64,000 nucleotides of DNA from Pyronema omphalodes (taxonomy: Eukaryota > Ascomycota > Pezizomycetes > Pezizales > Pyronemataceae), in NCBI GenBank assembly GCA_024516155.1, contig JAJJXM010000016.1, positions 861,501-925,500 on the forward strand, read 5' to 3'. Positions 22,347 through 33,663 of this stretch are shown here, piece by piece. Each line of letters begins with the position of its first letter. Position 1 is the stretch's first letter. Position numbers and translations under genes: made by a program. The notes under the pieces are model-generated. The model was given only the letters and a program-made list of their open reading frames with translations. It was not told the origin of the DNA and did no database searches.

Positions 22347-24745
22347 TTAGTCTGAATCCCAAACATCTGTACCAATCATCGAAACGTTATCTCCATGATC
22401 ATAACCCACAACCCGACCTTCAGCCTTCCAATCAATCTTAACCTCCGTAGTTTTATTCCTCTTTTCCCCAGCAAACCATAATTCAAACTTCAAATCCGCC
22501 GGACCTGGCGTAACCTGGATTTCATAGACAACATTCAAAAACCTCCTAGTTCTCATAACATTCAAAAACGCTCTTCTCTGGATCTTTGCTTCCTTTGGTA
22601 GTTGAGTTCTCGCACTAATGGCCGGTCCCAGATCGACCTCGAGAGTGCAAACAGTCGGAGTAGTAGCCGGATCAACTCTATCCGGCGGATCTTCATAGCC
22701 GGTATATTTCACAATTTCATGCCGGACTATCTTGGAGCTTTTCCGATAGCTTAATGCATATTGTCTAGCGGCCTTTGGTGGGCTTTCTCGGCTTACGAAA
22801 TCGTTCTTCTTGATTAACCAGTAGATTTTACCGGGGACGTAGTATTCGCCGTCGCTGTGTTTAACGTAGGGTGTGCCCCGAGGATGCTTGGTTTTGTCCC
22901 AGGGCTCGTCGTAGGTTATTCCATACGACTCCCGGCTGCGCCGTCCGTTGATGATGTACACTTTGAAATATTCTTGGAGTTGGTTGAGAACTATACCGCG
23001 GCAGACTACTAGTTGTCTGGATGACCATGTCAGCGGAGGAAATGGTGGGATGTACAGGGTAGGGAACATACGGCTCGTTGGAGATTAGGATCTCGATGTT
23101 GCGCGCGGCGGGGTATTCGATGTTTGAGATTAGGTGCTCGCGAACTCTTTGGTGGACATATGCTGATGAACCTAGACCGCCGGAGAATACTAGGTATTTC
23201 TAGAAGAAGGGTTAGTGGTTGGTTTCTTCAAGGCGTTTGTAAGGAGATTTGTTGGGTTCTTACTAAAACATCCTGGGGGTTATTCTGTCGGAAATATGTA
23301 AGTTGGTTATCAAGAAGCTTCAAGATCTTTTCGATTTGTGATTCGAATAGATCTTCAATTTCTGAGCTAGAAGCTTATTAGTTTCGAGGTCAGGTTAAGG
23401 AAGGATTATTATGGGAATACAGACGGATAGAATTGCATGTTTCCATTTTGGATTCTTGCGTCTTCGTCACTGTAACCGCCAAAAACTTTGACTTGGTCTG
23501 GACTGTTGCCCAGAAGTGGTATCAAAACTACTGTAAGTAGTGATACTGATGATGTTCCTACTGTGTGCTTGTAAATTTGGAAAGCTTCGTTCATTCGCTG
23601 GACAATATCTTCCTGGGTTGGGTGGAGAGGTAGGTTCTTCGCTACTGCCAGTCGACGCTTGACAAGTTCTTGGAATTGCTCATCGATCTTTACGGAGCCA
23701 GCAATGTCCCCTAGTTTGACTGTGTTAGATGGATATAATGGAGTTGATAGGAAGATTGACTCCTTGCCTTCGACATAGTGCAGCTGAGTAAGCTGTGGGA
23801 TGTCATTTTCAAAGTCATCGACTTTTAATATCGATACGTCCTGAACAAATCATGTAAGAAATTGCCAGCAGTAGGACTAGTTGTTACTATAAAACATACC
23901 GTTGTCCCTCCTCCTGCGTCACAGACCAGTAAGATATCTCCTTTCTGCATCTCACACGGGCAATTAGTACTTGTTATGTAGTTACTGGTTAATGCAAGGG
24001 AAGGAAGTACCTGGTATTTCTTCGCATCAGATCGCCCTGCTGCTGTCCGTGATCGCTCAATGGATGTATAGACTGCGGCAGCTTCGGCCTCCGTCAACCC
24101 GATTTTTGCAGTATGGCCAGCCTCCTTGGTATACCCTGCGTTGATGATAATTTTTCTGTAGTCCTCGACAACTGCGGGTTTCCAGGTGGTTGGGACACTG
24201 AAGATGTATTCGACTTTTGCTTTCAGTACATCCATATTGTAATCCTTTCCAATTTGTTTGTTGATCCAATCCCGTAGTAAACTTAAGAAATCCGTAAACC
24301 ATTTTTTGACATCATTTTGAAACTCCTCGGCTTGGTTTGGATCATATTCTTCATCGTCTTCTTCTTCGTCTTCTTGACATCCTGATATCAAACTCGGATC
24401 CAGAAAAAGTTTAAAGTACTTTTCTACGACTTGTTTCTTCTGTTTCTTTGGTCTTGCTTCGAAACCCCAGGATGTAGGTCCCTCGCGGCCTGCTTGATAA
24501 GCCACCTTCGTAGGCACTTTATACACAACTTCATCAAGCTTCCCTGGCCAAGATGTAACGGTGCGCGGTTCTTGAATCTCGCCGGATTGGACTAATGAAT
24601 AAGCCACACCTATGTAACAATGAAATCCATTAACCATTTCTGTTCATGTCTGACTGACTGTAAGGCTTCGCTGATGCTCCGCCGTTAGCTTACCTGTATG
24701 TGTATAGCCCATATCAATCCCAACAACAATCTTTGGTCGTTCCAT
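22347..24745 (-). CDS. Hsp70-like ATPase domain protein (HSPA12-type, fungal)
   Basis: Seven exons on the minus strand join to 670 residues: 24745-24694, 24609-24011, 23944-23900, 23840-23425, 23366-23264, 23199-23072, 23016-22347. The N-terminus KIVVGIDMGYTHTG is the phosphate-1 loop of the actin/Hsp70 ATPase fold. ILLVCDAGGGTT (about residue 222) is phosphate-2, preceded by a LTEAEAAAVY helix, and VFSGGLGSSAYVHQRVREHL (about residue 395) is the adenosine motif. The protein lacks the canonical Hsp70 substrate domain and instead has a beta-rich C-terminus (VYEIQVTPGPADLKFELWF). This architecture is a large, expanded family in filamentous fungi whose clients are largely unknown. An acidic insert (EDEEEDDEEYD) lies near residue 105. 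The exon 4/5 donor is gtctgt, so that junction is the least certain. Confidence 0.88.
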
Positions 24746-25576
24746 AATGGAATATAGTTAGATGGTAGTCGATTGGCACTGTGGGGGGGAAGGGGGTGTG
24801 GGTAGTGGGAGGGGTGGGAAGGGGAAGGTGGGGTCGATAGCCGCTGAGGATGGGTTTTGGGGTCAACTCGTCGTTTCTCTCCCTGTCAATACTTAATACG
24901 ATCTGTCGTCTGAGGAATGTAGTTGGTTTTAAATATGGGCTGGGGTAGTGTAAATTTTTTGAGGCGTTTTTTGTCGTTTTAAAATATTATTCCTTCGATG
25001 GAGATCTGCCAAATCAGCCCTTTTGATGAGGGGAGGGGGGAAAAGAAGGAATGCATGGCGGCCATCAATCACAATTCACTATAATCGATCAAATGTGGAG
25101 ATCCTAGGCGTGCAACGTATCAAATGCGACACGTTTTTAGTTCGCCAAAACACAACCCAAAGCTACATACATACATACATACATACGACATCATGCAGCG
25201 TCAAAGACAGTAATTGGCTTGTGTAAAAGGATTGGTTAGATGCATGCACACGTACATACTAAGATACGCATGATCCTGACCCTCCCCTTCCCCGCCCGTC
25301 TTTCTTCCTTCCTTGCAGGAATTTAGAATTATTCCGGAACACACTATTTTTCTTGCCGCGCGATTGTTATTCTTTTTTTTGCAGTTGAGGTTGGTTACAT
25401 TTGATTAGGGTATTGTTGTCCTGGCATCGAAAAAATATACCGTGGGGGAGGGGGGGGGGGGGAGGGGGGAATTGATGACTTAAGTAGGCTTCAAAATCTA
25501 CACCACAAATGTGGCCCTCGTTCGCCCACCCCCCCCCCCCCCCCCCATCATTATCTGTCCACACATCTTTGCAAGA
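24746..25576. other. Divergent promoter region with a G-run / C-run pair
   Basis: The region lies between divergently transcribed genes. It holds acat repeats (25166-25190), a G-rich block (25443-25469, longest run 13) and C18 (25529-25546). The C18 lies 31 nt upstream of the ATG at 25577, so it is probably in that gene's 5' leader. Confidence 0.5.
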
Positions 25577-26696
25577 ATGAACAACACCAAAATTATTTCT
25601 TCTTCTAGAAGCAACAACCACAGCAACAGCAACAGCAACAGCAACAACAACAACAATTCTATATTATTACCAAAGTCTGCAGCCCCTCAATCTAGGCCGA
25701 CAATCGTCCGCCAAGCTACTATGGCCGAAGATAAACAGATCTTGAACAACACACAATCTCTTAGTCAGTTTATACAGCAACATGTCACGAATTTCTACGA
25801 AACACCAAGCAGCAGCAGCGGCGGCGGCAGTGGTGGTGGTGACATCACAAAGACCCCGAATCCTTTCGCCTTTGTTCCATTATCAGCAAAATGTTTCGAG
25901 GTAGCATTACGACGACGTATTGCTAATGATATTGTTGAATTCATTCATCATAAAATCAAAGGTTAGCAATCAATCAATGTGCATCTCATACTTTGTGTTT
26001 CATATCGAATCGCTGGAATTTTAACAGGAATCATCAGGTGTTGGAGAAGAGGGGATCGAGCAGCGACATCTCCAACTTTTCCAGGAGTTGGAACCATACA
26101 AAAACCGGACGACAGATGAGGAGAAACGAAAAGAGCACTTATTTGCGCTATTTGAAACCGGCGATAAACTAGCGGAGATGCTAGCTTCTGGAGGAAAGTC
26201 GTGGAAGTTCGGCGCTTGGGATGATGCAGGAGAATTATGCAACACAGAAAGACTTCAAATGAAGTTACTTGTGTTTCCAGGACTTTTTAAAAACGAAAGA
26301 TGTGTCCGAGCCGGGGAACTTGGAACGGGGATCGAACCAATGGGTCGTACAGTTACTCGGCAGGATACATATAGAGATCAACTATTGGCAATCCAAGAAG
26401 CAAATATGGCAAAACCAGGAAAACAAAATTCCTGGGGAAGTCGCAAATCGGGTCGTACAGTAGGTAAGGTAGTGAGCTCATACATTCCCAAATATTTGGA
26501 TAAGAAACTAGCAAATATTGACTTTTTTTGTTTTTTTCTCCACAATATAGGTAGTCAAACCAAAATCTCGATCCTGTCTTTCGTGCTTCAAATCTTCCAG
26601 GGATTAACCAGTATCTTTAAACGGGTCACGAATCGGGGACCGACAACCACAGGATCATCATCAGCATCATCATCATCATCATCATCATCATCATAA
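25577..26696 (+). CDS. Conserved-looking fungal protein of unknown function
   Basis: Exons 25577-25961, 26038-26463 and 26551-26696 join to 318 residues. Introns have donors gttagc and gtaagg and acceptors catcag and atatag. The start is the first ATG after the C18 tract; a second ATG (MAEDKQ) 48 residues on is a plausible alternative because the intervening part is Asn/Ser-rich low complexity from an aac/agc repeat. The body (LSQFIQQHVTNFYETP; FVPLSAKCFEVALRRRIANDI; HLFALFETGDKLAEML; SWKFGAWDD; LLVFPGLFK) has the pattern of a widespread uncharacterised Pezizomycotina family with a WxFxW-like segment followed by a FPxL segment; that link is from memory and loose. It ends in a polyserine tract coded by a tca microsatellite. 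Confidence 0.65.
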
Positions 26697-27431
26697 TAGA
26701 TTGTTTTTTTGTTTTGTTTTAATGACATGCATATGTTTAAGGAGTTTTTGGGATTACAGTACTGCGATTTTCGAAGATCAATGATTGGATTATGGGGGAG
26801 GAGGATGCGGAGGAGGGGGATTAGGATTGGATCATGCGAGGTGAAGAAGAATTTGACATGGATTTTGGACCGGTATGGCTTGATAGGTGGAAACTGTGTA
26901 GAAGCACATGATAAGGGAATGACTTGTGGTTTGATGGCTATTGTTGGGCAATATATGGGGACTGCGTGGCATACGCAGAGCGACTCGTTAAGTAGGCAAA
27001 GGCTTAGGGAATTGGTACGGAATTGGATAAACGGATGGGGGCTGGAGACTGCATGCGTGTAGTAATGATGATGAAGGGAACGAACTGTTACGGAACTGTT
27101 ACGGAAATGGAAGAATAAACAGACGTAAGCTGGGTTTTGCGTAAATATGGAGGAATTGGGCTTGATTTTTGATTTGTACTTTTACTCTGTATATTAATAG
27201 ACATTGTTTTATAGACGCATTGTAAACATTTTGAGAACATAAAAACTTTTCATTCCTCATAATTCGTCATTGAATCAATGATCATAACTCATACTTAACT
27301 AACTATATATTGTACATTTTGATTCGTCCAAAAAAAAACACCATAACTCCAAAAACACCAACAAAGGAAAGACTAAAAGAATGACTATAATAAACCCAAG
27401 GAAATATCATGATGTAGAAAATATGTCGTCA
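26697..27431. other. Convergent intergenic region
   Basis: 3' regions of two convergent genes. An open frame at 26709-27062 starts directly after the polyserine gene, lacks intron or domain support, and is probably 3' UTR. A/T-rich from 27100. Confidence 0.5.
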
Positions 27432-28448
27432 TCATACCATCGCCACCCGTGATCTGTTTGCAAGTTGCAGTCTCGCCTCCGCCAACATATTGTTTTTTGT
27501 TCTTGTTGAAACCATTCTGACCGGTGGATCTGGGTTCTTGAAGAGCATTCTACGCTCCTTATACCTCCGACGAGCCTCTTTAGCAAGGTTATCTTGAGTA
27601 GAAGGAGAAGTGGAACGGACCTCTTGCCCCTCAGCCAATGCCATCTTCTTAGCCTCCATGCTCTCTGTTCTTCTTTTCAGAGCCTCTCTCGCCATATTAC
27701 TCTTCGATTCCTCGGACCAAGAAATATATTTCCTCAGATCCTCCGAAAGTCTGCGTCCCAAATCCTCCGGTAAAACTACAGCTTGGTTATAATCCTGATT
27801 ATAAACCTCCTGGTTATACCTAAGCTTCACCGCAGCCAACCTCGTCAACCCCATCATAAGCATCTCCTTGTTGTTGGCGGAATATATCTCTTCATATCTC
27901 GGTGGGGTATCATCGCATTCGGCACACCTCAAGGCCCTCAGCTCTCCATGAATCTCATTCAAAGACCCATGCAAGAACAACAACACCTCTTTCTGAGATT
28001 CCACACGGTCCTTATCTTTCAAAACCCACATAACACCACCAATGAACTCTCCCATAGGTGGTTGAGCCGCCTTTGCCAGTAGTTTTCTAGTTGCAGAAAC
28101 CAAATCCCCGGTGTTTTTAATGGTATTATCAATGCGTGTAGTTTGTGCGGGAGAAAGTCTTGCGCCATATCGATTCCGGAGATCGATAACCTCCGTGCGC
28201 ATATCGTCGATAGTGTCGATTAGGATCTTGGCTAGATGCTGCTCCTCTGGTGCACTGGAGACTTTGTCGGCGTAGGTAACGGCCGTGGTGATCACTGTTA
28301 CTGCTAGTGTCACGATTCCGAGGATTTCGACGGGCATGTTGGTGGACCAGATGTTTAGCTTTTCGAGACGGTGGTTGAGCTTGGTGATGGTTTCGGATTT
28401 TAGGGTGTCGAGAAGTTGTCTGGTGTAATTGCTTTCAGGGTTTGGCAT
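27432..28448 (-). CDS. Protein with N-terminal SesA/HeLo-like helical region
   Basis: A single exon of 338 residues, ATG at 28448. Residues about 38-130 (MPVEILGIVTLAVTVITTAVTY, then AKILIDTIDDMRTEVIDLRN and a further helix) have the layout of the SesA/HeLo-like domains at the N-terminus of fungal NLR (NACHT/STAND) proteins and of cell-death effectors in heterokaryon incompatibility: a hydrophobic first helix followed by amphipathic helices. No NACHT, lipase or repeat domain follows. The C-terminal half is basic and charged (KRRTESMEAKKMALAEG, ARRRYKERRMLFKNP), perhaps helical. It would be a stand-alone HeLo-like protein, possibly membrane-targeting. The family assignment is inference from pattern only; a fungal-specific helical protein unrelated to cell death is the alternative. 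Confidence 0.65.
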   Translation of the reverse strand: MPNPESNYTRQLLDTLKSETITKLNHRLEKLNIWSTNMPVEILGIVTLAVTVITTAVTYADKVSSAPEEQHLAKILIDTIDDMRTEVIDLRNRYGARLSPAQTTRIDNTIKNTGDLVSATRKLLAKAAQPPMGEFIGGVMWVLKDKDRVESQKEVLLFLHGSLNEIHGELRALRCAECDDTPPRYEEIYSANNKEMLMMGLTRLAAVKLRYNQEVYNQDYNQAVVLPEDLGRRLSEDLRKYISWSEESKSNMAREALKRRTESMEAKKMALAEGQEVRSTSPSTQDNLAKEARRRYKERRMLFKNPDPPVRMVSTRTKNNMLAEARLQLANRSRVAMV

Positions 28449-30579
28449 AAGGTGGTGGTGGATGTGAGGTGGGTGAAGTAATAATGTTCGATATTGTTAT
28501 TGTTATATGTATAGAGACAGTATAGTTTCGATGTCGATGTCAACTGTAGACTGTAGACCGTTTATGATGATGGTGATGGTGATGATGCTGTCGCTCGGTT
28601 GATGTTGAAATAATTCTCCGAAGTAGTGGCTCTCGGTACTGTTTTTAATTAGACTTTTTTCTCATATTTATTCCCCGCTAATGACCCACCAGAAGGCTCG
28701 CTAGAAGGTTTACCAACTCGCAGAACTTTTCCGTGCAGGATAACTAACCACCCAGTCTCGAACTACAGTCGAACCTGCACCATCTGCGACAGTATGACAT
28801 ATAGCGACCAACCATCACCATGACCATCACCATCATCAACCAACCAACCAACCATCTAGACTACTGCAGAACCTAAGAACCTAGGAACCTAAGAACCTAA
28901 GCAGGCCCCGTATGTACAAAGTAGAAGCACATCGTAATTTATTTGACCACGTCTTCTCTGCCTGCATCTTCTGTATTACTGCTCTATAACCGACGTCTGT
29001 ATGTACGAGTAGTCCGCTAATCTTTCCCCACTTTCGACACCAATTGCGTCGTTCTTGAGCCTCTGTAGACATCTCCAGACATGATGATAGGTCTACGAAC
29101 CGATTAGCACCATCGTAACATACATAACAAGGTCTGTATACTGTATACTGTACTGTATATGTATGTATGTACCGTATGCAATGCAATGCAATGTCATGCC
29201 GTGCCATGCCATGCCAGTTGCAAACGAAGCTAAGTAGACCCGTTATTAGCTTCAACGCCATTTCTAATTCGATGGAGTTTATGACGTCTGTAGCCGATGA
29301 AAAAAGCTACAGGTGCAGCTGAAGTTGAAGTTGAACGACCGGGTGAAAAAAAGGTGATTTAGCTGAGTATGTAGATAGAGTGGAAGGATCACTAAATTGT
29401 AAAGGCTTCGGTAGTCTATAGTATCGTATGAAGCAATGAAGCAACGATGGATGATGGATGATGGATAATGGATGAAGGCTGAAGCGTATAGTGAGGTTAG
29501 ATAACTGTTTTTTTTCTTCTTTTACAGTTCTGTATGTATGTGTATGTATGTTGGTATAGCACAATACACAATATGTCAACACAATACATCCGCGGCTTCT
29601 GTACTACATACTTACTACTTCCGACTACATGCTTACTACTTCCTACGTCCTACATACAAGCACATCCATAACCAACACCATCCATCCATCCATCCATCCA
29701 TCCCGGCCAACACTGACAGCCGTACATACATACGTACTATCACAGTAATTTTCGCACTACGGAAGATATGCTTTTTTCTCGTATGTAATGCCCATCCCAT
29801 CCCATCCCCCCTCCAGATCATACAGTACATGATCAACAGACGGCGTTGTCCACGAATCCACAAGGCTACAGATATGACGACACACACGGGCACCAAATCG
29901 TAGGAATACAGTAGCTAATCATCATCATGGATGAAATAAGCCTTAAGGGTGATCTAGAATTACTATGCATATGATGTTGATGCAAGATCGTTTGTGGGGG
30001 GGGGGGGGGGGGGGGGGGGGAGTAGTGCACGAGTATAGGCAGTAGGCAGAAGACAGAAGGCAGATGGTAGATGATTCATGAAGGCACATTGAATTCGGTA
30101 TCGGTATCGGCATCGGCTGTTTTTTTTGTGTGATGAATACTAACACTAAACACTCTTCTACACTATACTCGTGTGACGAGTATGGCAACTAAAGCTGAGG
30201 GGAAGAGAAGAGTTTACACCGGACCAACGCGTGCCGCGGCGTTCGATAAGGCTTGTTTTGCGAGTGCCAATTGATGATGTGATGTGTACAAAAGATACAG
30301 AAAAAACACACTTTGCGATTTCCAACTTCCCGCTTTCCTCCTCCTCCTTCTCTTCCGTTATGACATAGTAGTGACAAGTTATGCAGTAGTAGCGAAAAAT
30401 AAAAATAAAAAACACGAATTCCCATAGCGCCAAACCCCAAATTTCAAACAACAATAAATAGCACGTAATATGATAACTTTCAATCCTCCCTGTTGATTCG
30501 ACGACAACATGACCATTCTCAACCCTCTTCGACCCTCTTTGATTCGCGTCAGCTTGCTTTGTCGTACCTTCGGCTCCCC
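28449..30579. other. 2.1-kb intergenic region, repeats, no gene
   Basis: Contains gatggtgatgatg-like units (28565-28590), ccaaccaacc (28835-28855), gtatgtatgt (29157-29172), atgatggatga units (29447-29475), catccatccatc (29680-29703) and G25 (29996-30020). Many short open frames in both strands follow repeat periodicity only. Confidence 0.6.
29996..30020. repeat. Poly(G) tract, 25 nt
   Basis: A run of 25 G in non-coding DNA, among the longest homopolymers in the window. Confidence 0.9.
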
Positions 30580-31311
30580 TCAACCGCTCCTCTCCTTCTT
30601 CTCAAGAATATAATTCGCCGCCGCACTCGCCCTTGTCAACCGACCCAAAACCCTCGTAAGATCCGTTTGAATTTCCCTCAGCCCATCTTCCGCGACCTTC
30701 TTAGCCTCTTCCGCCTCCTCATGACGTTCCACATTCCTAACCAGCAAGCCCTCCTGTTCATCCCTATCCTTAAACCTCTCCTCCCAAGCCCTCGTAACCT
30801 TTTCCCCACGCTTTTCCTCCGCCGTCAAGTCCCCATCAAACAACTCCCTAAGTTGCGTTGGCGCATCCCTTCGCATAGCGGTTACCTGCAGCGTGCGTTT
30901 CTCAATCTCCATATGTAACGCCATCACCGTGGCTTGAAGTCTAGAATCAAACGGCTCGAATTCTTCAACGGGTTGCATATATGCTGTTATCGGAAGATTT
31001 GGAGGAAGACCATTGATGGTAAGGTTCGGGAGAGCGCGCGTGAAAAGGTTTAGGATGTACTATATATAAATCATCATCACATGGTTGTTGGTAGGTAGTT
31101 CGATATTGGGAAGGGGGGGGGGGGGGGGGGGGGGGGGGAGGGATATGCTTACTTCGTCGAGAAGCTCCTCTACTCGCTTCATCATCGCTGGATCTTGGGA
31201 TGGTGGGAGTTTGCTGAGGTTTTGTGCCGCGGCTGAACGTACTTTGTTGATTAGATACCGTAAGTCTTCGGGGGATTGTAGTTCAATTGGTCGCATTTTG
31301 TCGGCTTCCAT
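30580..31311 (-). CDS. mis14: Kinetochore protein Mis14/Nsl1
   Basis: Two minus-strand exons, 31311-31153 and 31059-30580, encode 212 residues. The N-terminus (PIELQSPEDLRYLINKVRSA) is the signature opening of fungal Mis14/Nsl1, a subunit of the MIND/Mis12 complex linking centromeric chromatin to the Ndc80 microtubule-binding complex. VEELLDE at the end of exon 1 joins YILNLFTRALPNLTINGL in exon 2, which only makes the family sequence when the intron is removed; EEFEPFDSRL follows. The C-terminal half is a charged coiled coil (ERHEEAEEAKKVAEDGLREI), as expected for a rod-shaped MIND subunit. The intron carries the longest C tract in the window. Confidence 0.92.
31060..31152 (-). other. Intron of mis14, with 26-nt poly(C) on the sense strand
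   Basis: On the minus strand: donor gtaagc at 31152, then about 14 nt to C26 (31138-31113), then acceptor atatag ending at 31060. Length 93 nt. Removal restores the Mis14 family sequence across the junction. Confidence 0.9.
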
Positions 31312-32915
31312 TTTGGCGAAATTCTGTAGAATCTTGGTAGAATCTTGGTAGAGGAATAGGGAGGAGAAATTCGGTGGTGTTTCGCAATACAATGCAATGC
31401 AATTGCGCCGACGATAGACGATAGACGATAGACGATAGACGATAGACGATAGACGATAGACGATAGACGATGGCAGGCGCTGACTACAGACGATAGATGG
31501 ACGCTGACGATAGACGATAGATGGACAGCGACGGCAGCGACGGCAGTGGCGACGGTGGTGATGGTGGGGTGCTGGTGGTGGGGGGTTACTGAATGCTCAA
31601 TTCTCAATGCTCGTCTGGTTTCAAGCTAAGGAAGAACACCTTCGCGCGTGTGATATCTTCTGCTTTACGTTTGCTTTACAGGCACACGCGTTTTCGCGTC
31701 CAGACTCCATGCGGCTCTTTAGGTGATGCCTGCCCTGGGCGCTGTAGTTGCTGGCATCTGATTGTATGCGGCTGCTTAATCATTACTAATTTTCAGCCTC
31801 GGCCTCAGCCTCAGCCTCATCTGCATCGGGATAGCGGGACTCGTAAGTGCCAATTGCCAAGTGCATACGGCGCCAGCACTTTGCACTAACAGCGCTATGT
31901 ATCTACAGGAATAGCGTCCGCCGTCCTTCACAGCTCGCTTGCCTTCCTGGAGCTCTTATCGGATGGATAAGGGCTTATCGGAGCTGTTTCCGCGCTGAGT
32001 TGATGCGCGCAAAGTTCAAACACCGGATCTGGGACAGGCGAAATTCTATGATGCCCCTCCCTCTCCAGATCCCCCCGCCAGCTCCCCTCCCCCCCTTCCC
32101 CCCACCCATCCCTACCCCCCGCTTCCAGCTCCCCCTCCAGCTCCCCACCATCCCCACCCCCGCCTCCCCCTCCATTAACGAAACGAGATGCACCCTCCCG
32201 AAGCACCGAAAACTGCAAATTATAACCTCGCCGGTCTATCACAACCGATGATCGCGAGATGTCCCCATAAACTTGACGAAAACGCGGCAGCATATATTTG
32301 GACGAAGGAGAGAAGAGCTTGTGTAAGTTAAGTAAGTACAGGTACTACAACACCTGCGTGAACAGTGGAGTGGAATTTGAATTACCATGCAGGAAAACAT
32401 AAAAATAAACAACAAACAACAAACCAAGGAACAGCAGGAACAGCAGGAACCACAGGAACAGCTCAACGATAATATATGAAGGAACCACTCATAAGAAACC
32501 AGCACACGACAACAACAAGTAACAACAACTAAGTAGTACAACATGAAACGAGAAGAGTAAAAGGAAAGAACAAAAAAATAAAAATAAAAAATGAAAAAAA
32601 AAAAAAGACAAAAACTCCATTCCGATTCCCATCTTTAACCAAATCCGTTTCCAAATTCAATCCCCAATAAAAAAAACACCTACCAGTCAAATACCATAAT
32701 CCGACGCATGCATTCTTCTTCTGCCTTTCCCGCCGGCCACAACTTGTCCGAAAGCCAGAAATGATAAAAACAAAAAAAAACAAAAACGAAAAAAAAAAAA
32801 AAAAGAAAAAAAGGAAATAGGTTCCTCAAGATTGATGAAAGAAAAAAAAAAAAAAGAACGCCACGCATAAGGAAAGTAAACACAGCAGCGTAATAAAGCT
32901 GCAATGTATGAATGC
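31312..32915. other. 1.6-kb intergenic region
   Basis: Holds a gatagac heptamer array (31411-31471), a C-rich block (32050-32170) and A-rich stretches (32570-32860) typical of a 3' flank of the minus-strand gene to the right. No gene recognised. Confidence 0.5.
31411..31471. repeat. 7-bp tandem repeat (acgatag), about 8-9 copies
   Basis: Perfect copies of the heptamer acgatag, with single extra copies at about 31489 and 31510. It lies about 100 bp upstream of the mis14 start codon. Confidence 0.95.
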
Positions 32916-33663
32916 CTAGTACTCCTCCACCTGCATCCTTTTTGTCTGCTGCGGTGGTGCCGGGAAACAACGGTCCTCGTCGGTCAAGAAAATATCATGA
33001 ACCTCCTCGGGCCTATTAATCCCATTATGAATAGTGATATCACTTCCCGAAGGCAAAAAGATATCCTCATTCCAATCAAATCCTTGGCTTCGTTTAACAA
33101 AAGCAATCTGTAAGGAGCCCCGTGCGTCAGTGTTACAGTAATGACACTAAGACCTTCCTGCAGTGAAGCCTGATTCCCAAAGGTAAAACCACGGGCGGCA
33201 GAGCTCGGAAGGTAGGAAAAACTAATTAAGGAATGCGAGACTTACGACTCTAGTACTGCCATCCCTCATACCCATATCAAACGTAGTATGTTCCGTGCGA
33301 CAAAATGAGTTGCCTACGAAAACACATCGTCAGCCTGGTGCGCACGGTAAAGATAAGGTGGAACTAAAACGCACTCAGAAGTCTAGGACGCCGACGATGG
33401 TAGGCCCACATATCATTTTGCTTCTCCTTAGCACAGGCTGCTGTTGGTGAAGCTGTAGTCGATGATGATCTAGGCGAGGATCTAGGTGAAGATGATCCCG
33501 ACGACGAAGGAGAGCAGGCAAGGCTGGCTTCGCAACCCTCGCTGTCTGAAGTAGCGGCGGGGATGGTAATCGCAGCCGATCGGGAGGAGCGAGGTACGGA
33601 GGACTTCCCAGAGAAGGAGTCGCTGAGAGAGTGAAGTTGTTTTGAGTGCAGTTCGTAGGCCAT
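32916..33663 (-). CDS. Small conserved-looking fungal protein, function unknown
   Basis: Three minus-strand exons, 33663-33375, 33313-33246 and 33107-32916, join to 182 residues. Donors are gtgcgt and gtaagt. The N-terminal 75 residues are Ser/Pro/Ala-rich. The joined core reads MWAYHRRRPRLLSNSFC, RTEHTTFDMGMRDGSTRV and IAFVKRSQGFDWNEDIF, a dense aromatic/basic block that crosses both splice sites, which strongly supports the exon model. The C-terminus is acidic (EEVHDIFLTDEDRCF). I believe similar short proteins occur across Pezizomycotina but know no function. It is head-to-head with RRP6, 1.75 kb apart. Confidence 0.78.

Noticed and set aside
26320..26345. Sequence resembling the reverse complement of a tRNA T-arm (ggggatcgaacc)
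   Set aside because: No matching acceptor, D-arm or anticodon arm at the right distances, and it lies inside a spliced coding exon.
26709..27062. 117-codon frame after the polyserine gene
   Set aside because: It begins 12 nt after the stop of the upstream gene with no promoter space, no domain and T/G-rich codons; best read as 3' UTR.
31411..31471. Regular array that could be mistaken for a CRISPR
   Set aside because: The 7-bp units are contiguous with no spacers, in a eukaryotic genome; it is a microsatellite.
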